Source: DASPKS01 sp035628035 (lineage in GTDB: Bacteria; Bacteroidota; Rhodothermia; Rhodothermales; Rubricoccaceae). Taken from it: a stretch of 7,148 nucleotides of DNA. Positions 1 through 6,180 of the stretch are shown piece after piece (the stretch's first letter is position 1; each line of letters opens with the position of its first letter). The notes under the pieces are model-generated. The model worked only from the letters and a program-made list of their open reading frames with translations. It had not been told where the DNA came from and made no database searches. Both the position numbers and the translations under genes were made by a program. The stretch is from assembly GCA_035628035.1 (NCBI GenBank), contig DASPKS010000169.1:1-7148 (forward strand), written 5' to 3'.

Positions 1-618
1 CGACGCGCGGCCGCCGGACACGGCCGCGAACCCCGCGGCGACCTTGTTCCAGTCGACGGTGTTCCACCAGGCGTCGATGTAGTCCGGCCGCTTGTTCTGG
101 TACTTGAGGTAGTAGGCGTGCTCCCACACGTCCACCCCGAGGATCGGGTGGGCGCCGTGCATGACGGGGCTGTCCTGGTTCGGGTGCCCGTGGATCTGGA
201 GCTTCCCGCCGGCGAGCTCCAGCCAGGCCCAGCCGCTGCCGAACTGCCCCGTGGCGGCCTTCGCGAACGCCTCCTTGAAGGCGTCGAAGGAGCCCCACGT
301 CTCGCGGATGGCGTCGCCGAGCTCGCCCGTCGGCTCGCCGCCGCCGCTCGGGCTCATGGTCGTCCAGAAGATGCCGTGGTTGTAGAACCCGCCGCCGTTG
401 TTGCGGACGGCCGTCCGCTTGTCCTCCGGGAGGGCGTCGAGGTCGGCGAGGATCGCCTCGATGGCTTTCCCTTCGAACTCGGTGCCCTGGAGGGCGGCGT
501 TCAGCTTGTCGGTGTACGTCTGGTGGTGCTTCGTGTGGTGGATCCGCATCGTTTGCTCGTCGATGTGCGGCTCCAGGGCGTCGTAGGCGTAGGGTAGCTC
601 GGGGAGGGTGAAAGCCAT
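1..618 (-). CDS. sodA: Superoxide dismutase, Fe/Mn family, Mn-type signature (3' end cut by window edge)
   Basis: This cytoplasmic enzyme converts superoxide to oxygen and hydrogen peroxide. Reading from the ATG at 618 gives 206 codons with no stop before the window edge. Bacterial SodA is about 200-210 residues, so probably only a few C-terminal residues are missing. The N-terminus (LPELPYAYDALEPHIDEQTM) is typical of the family and carries no signal peptide. The metal ligands are all visible: His27 (IHHTKHH), His81 (YNHGIFW), and Asp163 and His167 (DVWEHAYY). Gly77 together with Gln148 (HPNQDSPVM) is the Mn-type arrangement; Fe enzymes place the active-site Gln near position 77. Phe78-Tyr79 replace the His-Ala common in Mn enzymes, so metal use could be cambialistic. 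The sequence before the ATG is pyrimidine-rich with no Shine-Dalgarno. It lies 69 bases downstream of the unknown gene, past an inverted repeat. The family call is near certain; the metal is inferred. Confidence 0.97.
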   Translation of the reverse strand, partial: MAFTLPELPYAYDALEPHIDEQTMRIHHTKHHQTYTDKLNAALQGTEFEGKAIEAILADLDALPEDKRTAVRNNGGGFYNHGIFWTTMSPSGGGEPTGELGDAIRETWGSFDAFKEAFAKAATGQFGSGWAWLELAGGKLQIHGHPNQDSPVMHGAHPILGVDVWEHAYYLKYQNKRPDYIDAWWNTVDWNKVAAGFAAVSGGRAS

Positions 619-650
619 GGCGGGAAAGGAGATGGAGGGAGACCGAGGGC

Positions 651-680
651 GGTAAACGGGCACCGGCGTGCCACGTTTCC
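651..680 (-). terminator. Imperfect inverted repeat between the unknown gene and sodA; candidate terminator or operator
   Basis: On the plus strand the core GGCAC (659-663), loop CGGC and GTGCC (668-672) form a perfect stem. AAACG (654-658) pairs with CGTTT (674-678) around a single bulged A at 673. GG (651-652) pairs with CC (679-680) around a bulged T at 653. The stem is about 12 base pairs and starts 8 bases after the stop codon of the upstream gene, a usual place for a transcript end. There is no T-run after the stem on the minus strand, since the Ts lie inside it, so it is not a canonical Rho-independent terminator. It could instead be a protein-binding operator for sodA or an mRNA 3'-end stabiliser. 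Confidence 0.4.
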
Positions 681-687
681 GCCTACG

Positions 688-1251
688 TCAATCCCCTCTT
701 AAAGCCACCAAGAGCCGCTGGCGGTCGGCGTCGGAGAGGCGGCCCTCGGTGCGGAGCTGGTCGAGCGCAGCCTCGACGGCAGCCCGGTCGGTCATGGTCT
801 TCGCGGCCTCCGCTGGCCGGGCGAGCGCGGCGTGGGCGGCGGCGAGCATGGCCTCGCGGAGGAACCGCTCGACGTAGGGCGCCGCGGCGCCGTGGGCGGA
901 GAAGTCGAGCGTTTCGGTGACGGTAGCGCGGCCCCGGTTCACGTCGAGCTCGACCTTCTTTCCCCCGAGCAGGATGCGCCTCACGCGGACGTCCACGAGG
1001 TCCTCGTAGCGGATCGTGCGCGGGGCGTCGAGGTCGTTGTTCTGGAAGACGAGCCGGTCGCGGAGGAACAGCACGCCGTCCTTGGCCGAGCCGAAGACGG
1101 TGTTGTCGTAGAGGGCGAGGACCTCGTCGGCGCGGACGTCGGGGGCGTAGTCGGCCACGGCGGCGGTCACCTTCGGGCGCGGGAGGTCCGGCGCCACGTG
1201 GATGCCCATCTTGGGCGCGTGCGGGAGGTACTCGCGGAGGAGGGCTTCCAT
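688..1251 (-). CDS. Hypothetical soluble protein, possible PH-like domain, 187 residues
   Basis: I do not recognise this family with certainty. The ATG at 1251 is the only usable start: the frame meets the nuoN stop codon eight codons upstream, leaving a 24-base gap. The TGA is at 688-690. There is no signal peptide or membrane segment. Residues about 41-135 alternate short hydrophobic strands with polar turns (EVLALYDNTVFGSAKDGVLF, then RLVFQ, TIRYEDLVDVRV, KVELDV, ATVTETLDF) and end in a helix (YVERFLREAM). That layout resembles bacterial PH-like domains, often written as 'DGVLF...I.Y.DI'. Residues about 155-185 form a separate charged helical tail (AAVEAALDQL...LSDADRQRLLVAL) that could be a short oligomerisation motif. 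Close linkage to nuoN suggests co-transcription with complex I. A role in complex I assembly or envelope stress is possible, but nothing in the sequence shows it. Confidence 0.85.
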   Translation of the reverse strand: MEALLREYLPHAPKMGIHVAPDLPRPKVTAAVADYAPDVRADEVLALYDNTVFGSAKDGVLFLRDRLVFQNNDLDAPRTIRYEDLVDVRVRRILLGGKKVELDVNRGRATVTETLDFSAHGAAAPYVERFLREAMLAAAHAALARPAEAAKTMTDRAAVEAALDQLRTEGRLSDADRQRLLVALRGD

Positions 1252-1275
1252 CTCGTTGCGGCACGGGGCCGCCGC

Positions 1276-2760
1276 TCAGGGCAGCACCGCCGTCTGCACC
1301 GGGCCCGCGAAGAACCCCGTCGCCGCCTCGATCACCTCGCCGGGCAGCACGCCCAGCCCGAGGAGCGCCACGGCGCACCCGACGAGCACGGCGGCGGCGA
1401 GCGCCGGCACCGGGAACGCCTGGGCGCGGACGGCCTCGGTCTGCTCTTCTTCCCCCTTCATCCAGAAGGACACGAGCACGCGGAGGTAGTAGAACGCCGA
1501 CACGACGGAGGCCAGCACACCCACGACGGCCAGCCACGTCAGCCCCGCGTCGATGGCCGCGGCGAACACGAGGTACTTCCCGATGAACCCGGCGAGCGGC
1601 GGGAAACCGGTCAGGGCGAACATGAACACCCCCATCGTGACGCCGAGGAGGGGGCGGCGGTAACCGATGCCCGCGAGGGAGTCCACCGTCTGCTCGGCAC
1701 CCTGCTCGTGGTCCCACTCCAGGTACGCCATCACGCCGAATGCGCCCACGTTCATGACGGTGTAGGCGAGGAGGTAGAACAGCGCCCCCCCGTATCCGCC
1801 CTCCGACGCGGCGGCAAGCCCCGTGAGCACGTAGCCCGCGTGGGCGACGGAGGAGTAGGCCAGCATCCGCTTCACGTTCCGCTGCGTGATGGCGAGCACG
1901 TTGCCGACGACCATCGTCACGGCGGCCACCCCGGCGAGGAGGAAGCGGGCCTCCTCCGCGAGGAGGTCGAGGGGGACGGCGCGGGCCAAGACGAGGATGA
2001 GCCCGCCGAAGGCGGCCGCCTTCGAGGCCGTCGCCATGTAGCCGGTGATGGTCGTCGGAGCTCCCTGGTACACGTCGGGCGTCCACATGTGGAAGGGGAC
2101 GGCGGCCACCTTGAAGAAGAACCCGACGAGGAGGAGCGCGAGCCCCCCGACGAACAGCGCCGTGCGCCCGCTCGCGGCCACGCCCGGCCCCATCTCCCCG
2201 AGCACCATCGTTCCCGAGGCGCCGTACATCAGCGCTACGCCGTAGAGGAGGAAGCCCGTCGAGAACGCGCCGAGGAGGAAGTACTTCAGCGCGCTCTCGT
2301 TCGCCCGCTCCTCCTCGCGGACGAGCCCCGTCAGCACGTAGAGGCACACCGACATCGTTTCCAGGCCGACGAACAGGGTGATGAGCGAGCCGGCCGAGGC
2401 CAGCACCATCGCCCCGCAGGTGGCGAAGAGGAGCATCGCGTAGACCTCCCCGTAGCCGTGCCCGATCCGCCGGAGGTAGTCCGGCGAGAGCGCCACGCTC
2501 AGGAGCGCGCCGACGAGGATGACCACGTTCCCGAACGCCGCCGCCCCGCCCGTCACGACGTGCCCGTTGAAGGCGAAACCGGCGTCGTCTAGCTTGAACA
2601 GCTCCAGCACGAGCGCCGCGAGCAGGCCCGCCCCGGCGATCCACGGGATCGAGGGGGTGTCGTTGCGAAAAGCGTCCACCAGCACGGCGGCGATGCCGAC
2701 GAGCGCCACGAGGAGAATCGGACCCGTCGCGAGGACGTCGGGGAGGAGGTTCTGGTACAT
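1276..2760 (-). CDS. nuoN: NADH-quinone oxidoreductase subunit N (complex I membrane arm)
   Basis: NuoN is one of three antiporter-like subunits of the complex I membrane arm that carry proton translocation driven by NADH oxidation and quinone reduction. The protein is 494 residues from the ATG at 2760; E. coli NuoN is about 485. A TTG directly before it (2763) is in frame, but the ATG is preferred. It is hydrophobic throughout, with about 14 membrane segments. Key charged residues, numbered from the ATG, are Glu134 (VGLETMS), Lys159 (SALKYF), Lys217 (FFFKVAAVPFHMWTPD), Lys247 (ATASKAAAFG) and Lys395 (GFIGKYLVF). The last three fall at the same numbers as the functional lysines of E. coli NuoN. 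The signature VYQGAPTTITGYMA is present. The start lies 13 bases after the pcd stop, with no Shine-Dalgarno between them, which suggests translational coupling. No damage or missing residue was seen. Confidence 0.98.
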   Translation of the reverse strand: MYQNLLPDVLATGPILLVALVGIAAVLVDAFRNDTPSIPWIAGAGLLAALVLELFKLDDAGFAFNGHVVTGGAAAFGNVVILVGALLSVALSPDYLRRIGHGYGEVYAMLLFATCGAMVLASAGSLITLFVGLETMSVCLYVLTGLVREEERANESALKYFLLGAFSTGFLLYGVALMYGASGTMVLGEMGPGVAASGRTALFVGGLALLLVGFFFKVAAVPFHMWTPDVYQGAPTTITGYMATASKAAAFGGLILVLARAVPLDLLAEEARFLLAGVAAVTMVVGNVLAITQRNVKRMLAYSSVAHAGYVLTGLAAASEGGYGGALFYLLAYTVMNVGAFGVMAYLEWDHEQGAEQTVDSLAGIGYRRPLLGVTMGVFMFALTGFPPLAGFIGKYLVFAAAIDAGLTWLAVVGVLASVVSAFYYLRVLVSFWMKGEEEQTEAVRAQAFPVPALAAAVLVGCAVALLGLGVLPGEVIEAATGFFAGPVQTAVLP

Positions 2761-2773
2761 CAAGGAAAACGGT

Positions 2774-3067
2774 TCAGGCGAGGAGGCCTTCGACGGCGCG
2801 GGCGAGCGCGAGGTCCATCTCGGTCACGCGGTTGCCCGCGTCGTGGGTGCTGAGCGCGAGCGTGACGCGGTTGTACACGGTGTGGATATCCGGGTGGTGG
2901 TCGAGCGCCTCCGCCTCGAAAGCCACCCGCACGAGGAAACCGACGGCCGTGCGGAAATCCGGGAAGGTGACCGTCTTCGCGATCCGGTCGCCGTCGAGGC
3001 CCCAGCCGGGGAGGTCGGCCAGGGCCGCTTCGATCTGCTCGGCCGAGAGGGGGTCGCGCGCGGGCAT
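2774..3067 (-). CDS. pcd: Pterin-4a-carbinolamine dehydratase (4a-hydroxytetrahydrobiopterin dehydratase)
   Basis: This small cytoplasmic enzyme dehydrates 4a-hydroxytetrahydropterin, which regenerates the pterin used by aromatic amino acid hydroxylases such as phenylalanine hydroxylase. At 97 residues it has the usual family length. The family signature is intact: Glu53, three residues, His57-His58-Pro59, then Tyr65, His75 and Asp85 (EALDHHPDIHTVYN, then LSTHDAGNRVTEMD). His57, His58 and His75 correspond to the catalytic histidines of the family. The N-terminal part (LSAEQIEAAL, LPGW) also fits. The ATG at 3067 lies 4 bases after the antiporter stop, and the stop lies 13 bases before nuoN, so it is firmly inside the nuo run. 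No hydroxylase is in the window, and why the gene sits here is unknown. A moonlighting or complex I-related role has no support in the sequence. Confidence 0.96.
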   Translation of the reverse strand: MPARDPLSAEQIEAALADLPGWGLDGDRIAKTVTFPDFRTAVGFLVRVAFEAEALDHHPDIHTVYNRVTLALSTHDAGNRVTEMDLALARAVEGLLA

Positions 3068-3071
3068 CAGG

Positions 3072-4478
3072 CTAGAAGGGCTGCAGCGGAACGATCCCGC
3101 TGAAGAAGAGGAGCCAGACGAGAAGGTAGACAGGAACGAGCACCGGGAGCGCGTACCGGACCACGTATCCCACGAACGAGGGCGTCTCGACGCCCCGCGC
3201 GTCGGCGATGGCCTTCACCATGAAGTTCGGCCCGTTCCCGATGTAGGTAACGGCCCCCCAGAACACCGCCGCGACCGAGATCGCCTGGAGGTAGTACCAG
3301 CTCTCCGGCGCGCCGAGGTGCGGGACCGCGAAGTAGGCCACGTCCGCGGAGGCATTCACGTCGAGCCCGAACTTCCCCATCGCGGCGGTGAGGAAAGCGA
3401 GGTACGTGGGGGCGTTGTCGAGGACTGACGAGAGGAGGCCCGTCCCGAAGTAGAACGTCGTCGCGTTGAGGGCGCCGGCGTTGGCCTGGGCGAAGGCCCG
3501 GATCAGCTCCAGCGCCGGCTGCATCGTGAGGAAGATCCCGGCGAAGAGCCACGCCACCTCGGCGATGGGCCCGAACGTGAACTCGTTCGCCTTCAGCACG
3601 TCGCGCCGCGCCGTCCGGTACGCCAGGAACGCCACGGCGAGCAGGACGATCTCGCGGAGGCCGAAGGGGGCATGGAGCCGCGCGCGGAGGTCGGGCACCC
3701 ACGCGAACACCGTCGGGTCGAGGAACACGGCGGCAACGGTGACCGCCAGCCACGCGAGCCCCCCCCACCCCTTGAGAACGAGGTGCTTCTGGGTGTGCAT
3801 GGGGGTAAGCTCCGTGTACTCACCCGGCTCGACGTCCTCGCCAAACACGGTAGCGCGCTCGCGGACGCTCTCGGCGGGGTTCCGGCGGTCGATCGCGTAG
3901 AACACCGCGAGGATGAATAGGAGCGTCGGCAGCCAGATGTACCAGAGGTGCGTGAGCGACCAGAAGAAGGGCACCCCGCGGAGGAAGCCGAGGAACAACG
4001 GGGGGTCGCCGATGGGCGTGAGCGCGCCGCCGACGTTCGAGACGGTGAAGATGAAGAAGACGACGTGGTAGGGCCGGACGCGACCCCGGTTCATCCGGAG
4101 GTACGGGCGGATGAGGAGCATCGAGGCCCCCGTCGTCCCGATGAGGTTGGCGACGAGGGCCCCGATGGCCAGAAAGGCGGTGTTCTGCCGCGGCGTCCCC
4201 GCGTAGTCGGTCTCGATGAGGATGGACCCGCTCGCCACGAACAGCGCCGCCAGCAGCGCGATGAACGAGACGTACTCCTCGACGGCGTGGAGGATGGGCG
4301 CTCCGGTGCCGAGCACGGCGAGGTAGTACAAAACGACGAGCGCGCCGAGCCCGAGGGCGTACCGCGGGTAGTGCCGGTGCCAGTGGTGCGGGTAGAGCAG
4401 CGGCCCCGTCGCGATCATCGCCAGGAGCGCGACGAACGGGAGGACGAGGAGGCCGGGCGGGGACGCGTGCGTCGGCAT
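3072..4478 (-). CDS. nhaD: Putative Na+/H+ antiporter, NhaD / ion transporter superfamily
   Basis: This is a 468-residue polytopic inner-membrane protein with about 11-13 hydrophobic segments. Conserved re-entrant-loop motifs of the ion transporter (NhaD/ArsB/citrate) superfamily are visible: NLIGTTGASMLL (111-122), SNVGGALTPIGDPPLFLGF (147-165), SSVLDNAPTYLAF (350-362) and YIGNGPNF (412-419). A polar cytoplasmic-type linker occupies about residues 197-235. The ATG at 4478 is 24 bases after the nuoM stop, and the TAG at 3072-3074 is 4 bases before pcd. The embedding between nuoM and nuoN matches the arrangement I recall for Rhodothermus marinus, where the gene was named nhaD. Sodium-proton exchange is therefore the leading idea. 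However, the GDPP motif also resembles citrate- or arsenite-type members more than classical NhaD (IGDVTT), so the substrate is not proven by sequence. Confidence 0.85.
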   Translation of the reverse strand: MPTHASPPGLLVLPFVALLAMIATGPLLYPHHWHRHYPRYALGLGALVVLYYLAVLGTGAPILHAVEEYVSFIALLAALFVASGSILIETDYAGTPRQNTAFLAIGALVANLIGTTGASMLLIRPYLRMNRGRVRPYHVVFFIFTVSNVGGALTPIGDPPLFLGFLRGVPFFWSLTHLWYIWLPTLLFILAVFYAIDRRNPAESVRERATVFGEDVEPGEYTELTPMHTQKHLVLKGWGGLAWLAVTVAAVFLDPTVFAWVPDLRARLHAPFGLREIVLLAVAFLAYRTARRDVLKANEFTFGPIAEVAWLFAGIFLTMQPALELIRAFAQANAGALNATTFYFGTGLLSSVLDNAPTYLAFLTAAMGKFGLDVNASADVAYFAVPHLGAPESWYYLQAISVAAVFWGAVTYIGNGPNFMVKAIADARGVETPSFVGYVVRYALPVLVPVYLLVWLLFFSGIVPLQPF

Positions 4479-4502
4479 CGCGTGCAGGGGGGCCCGGGGG
4501 CC

Positions 4503-6143
4503 TCAGTGCCCGGCCGCTGGCGCAGGGGCCGGAGGGGCGGGCGTGGGCGTCAGCGCCACATTCGAGGGCCACTGCATCGGCACCGTCACGACGGCGTCGG
4601 GGCCGGCCGCCTCGATGGCCGCCGCCTTGGCCTCCGTCGTCATCAGGAGCCCCCGGATGGCGGCCTCACTCGGCGCGAGGAACGGCGCCGCCTGCATCCC
4701 GATCCAGATCATGAACACGACGAGCGGGACGAGCAGCCCCACCTCGCGGCCGTTGAGATCGCGGATCGTCCGGTTCTCCTCGTGGGTCACCTCCCCGAAG
4801 AACGTCCGGTAGACCATCCACAGGAGGTACACCGCCGCGAGGATCACGCCCGTCGTGGCGAGGATCGTGAGCACCTGGTAGCCCGGCACGGCGCTCCGGA
4901 ACGAGCCGAGAAGGATCATGAACTCGCCCACGAACCCGTTCAGCCCCGGTAGCCCCGCGCTGGCGAACACCGTGAACAGCATGAAGAACGACAGCACCGG
5001 GACCGTCTTGGCGATCCCGCCGAAGTCGGCCATGAGGCGCGTGTGGCGGCGCTCGTAGAGCATCCCGATGAGGAGGAACAGCGCGCCCGTCGAGATTCCA
5101 TGGTTGATCATCTGGAGGAGGGCGCCCTGCGCGGCCTCCGTCGTGAATGCGAACAGCCCCAGCACGACGAATCCGAGGTGGCTCACCGACGAGTACGCGA
5201 TGAGCTTCTTCGCGTCGGGCTGGGCGAACGCCACCAGCGCCCCGTAAATGATCCCGATCACGGCCAAGACGGCGATGATCGGCGCGTACTGCTGCGCGGC
5301 ATTCGGGAAGAACGGGAGGCAGAACCGGAGGAGCCCGTACGTCCCCATCTTGAGGAGCACCCCGGCCAGCACCACCGAGCCGCCCGTCGGCGCCTGGACG
5401 TGGGCGTCGGGGAGCCACGTGTGGAACGGGAAGAGCGGGACCTTGATGGCGAACGCGAGCGCGAACAGCGCGAACAGCCAGAGCTGCGCTGAGAGCGGCA
5501 CGCCGTAGCTGACGAGCTTGAAGTAGTCCGTGGTGAACGTGCCCCCGTTGACGGCGTCGCCGGCCGCGAACCCGAGCCAGATCACGCCGACGAGCATGAG
5601 GAGCGACCCGCCGAGCGTGTAGAGGACGAACTTGATGGCGGCGTAGACGCGCTCCTCCCCGCCCCAGATGCCGATCACGAAGTACATCGGGATCAGCGTG
5701 AGCTCGAAGAAGACGTAGAAGAGGAAGAGGTCGAACGAGCAGAACACGCCGAGCACGCCCGTCTGCAGCACGAGCATGAGCGCGTGGTACCCCCTGAGGT
5801 GCTCGTGGATGTACGTCCACGACGAGAGGACGAGGATCGGGCCCAGCAGCGTCGTCAGCAGCACGAGCAGCAGGTTGATCCCGTCGATGCCGACGTAGTA
5901 CGAGATGTCCACGCCGGGGAACCACCGGGCGTGCTCGGCGAGCTGCGGGCCGTCGGCCGTGCTCACGGCGGGGTCGAACCCCGCCCAGAGGCCGAGCGAG
6001 AGGAGGAACGTGAGCGTCGTCACGGCGAGCGTCACCCAGCGGATCGCCGCGTCACTCCGCAGCACCATCACGACGAGTGCCCCCAGCGCGGGGAGGAAGA
6101 TCACCCACGAGACGAGGTTGGGAATCGAGGCGAGCGCGTTCAT
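4503..6143 (-). CDS. nuoM: NADH-quinone oxidoreductase subunit M (complex I membrane arm)
   Basis: NuoM is the middle antiporter-like subunit of the complex I membrane arm and forms one proton channel. The 546-residue product is longer than E. coli NuoM (about 509). The ATG is at 6143 and the TGA at 4503-4505. Key residues are all present: Glu147 (VFFELTLIPMYF), Lys234 (AFAIKVPLFPFHTWLPDAH), Lys265 (GVLLKMGTYGLLRF) and Glu407 (FVGEFMILLGSF). The last three share their numbers with E. coli. VQAPTGGSVVLAG and KKLIAYSSVSHLGF are further family signatures. About 14 membrane segments fill residues 1-490. After them comes a soluble tail of roughly 50 residues ending in a Pro/Ala-rich stretch (LTPTPAPPAPAPAAGH), which accounts for the extra length. 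The start is 37 bases after nuoL, with no Shine-Dalgarno. Confidence 0.99.
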   Translation of the reverse strand: MNALASIPNLVSWVIFLPALGALVVMVLRSDAAIRWVTLAVTTLTFLLSLGLWAGFDPAVSTADGPQLAEHARWFPGVDISYYVGIDGINLLLVLLTTLLGPILVLSSWTYIHEHLRGYHALMLVLQTGVLGVFCSFDLFLFYVFFELTLIPMYFVIGIWGGEERVYAAIKFVLYTLGGSLLMLVGVIWLGFAAGDAVNGGTFTTDYFKLVSYGVPLSAQLWLFALFALAFAIKVPLFPFHTWLPDAHVQAPTGGSVVLAGVLLKMGTYGLLRFCLPFFPNAAQQYAPIIAVLAVIGIIYGALVAFAQPDAKKLIAYSSVSHLGFVVLGLFAFTTEAAQGALLQMINHGISTGALFLLIGMLYERRHTRLMADFGGIAKTVPVLSFFMLFTVFASAGLPGLNGFVGEFMILLGSFRSAVPGYQVLTILATTGVILAAVYLLWMVYRTFFGEVTHEENRTIRDLNGREVGLLVPLVVFMIWIGMQAAPFLAPSEAAIRGLLMTTEAKAAAIEAAGPDAVVTVPMQWPSNVALTPTPAPPAPAPAAGH

Positions 6144-6180
6144 CAGGACGGGCTGGGACTAGGAGCGAGCAGCGGGGGCC

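Noticed and set aside
118..597. Plus-strand open frame opposite sodA
   Set aside because: The minus strand encodes a complete set of superoxide dismutase ligands here; the plus-strand product resembles no family.
684..691. TTGACG on the minus strand as a -35 element for sodA
   Set aside because: No -10-like element, nor a Bacteroidota TAnnTTTG element, occurs at suitable spacing, and the motif overlaps the end of the upstream gene.
832..2592. Long plus-strand open frame of 586 codons antisense to nuoN and the unknown gene
   Set aside because: Its product is a charged, His/Glu/Arg-rich low-complexity sequence with no domain. It lies opposite well-supported genes and is expected from the lack of stop codons in G+C-rich DNA.
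683..2644. Minus-strand open frame of 653 codons overlapping nuoN in another frame
   Set aside because: It is Arg/Gly/Pro-rich with no recognisable family and is a frame shadow of nuoN, whose own frame carries all complex I motifs.
4487..4502. G/C-only palindromic run between nuoM and nhaD
   Set aside because: The self-complementary part leaves a loop of about two bases, has no T-run after it and is easily produced by chance in this composition, so it is not supported as a terminator.
3948..4952. Plus-strand open frame of 334 codons opposite nhaD and nuoM
   Set aside because: It has antisense shadow composition (Arg/Glu/His-rich), spans two real genes and their junction, and shows no motif.
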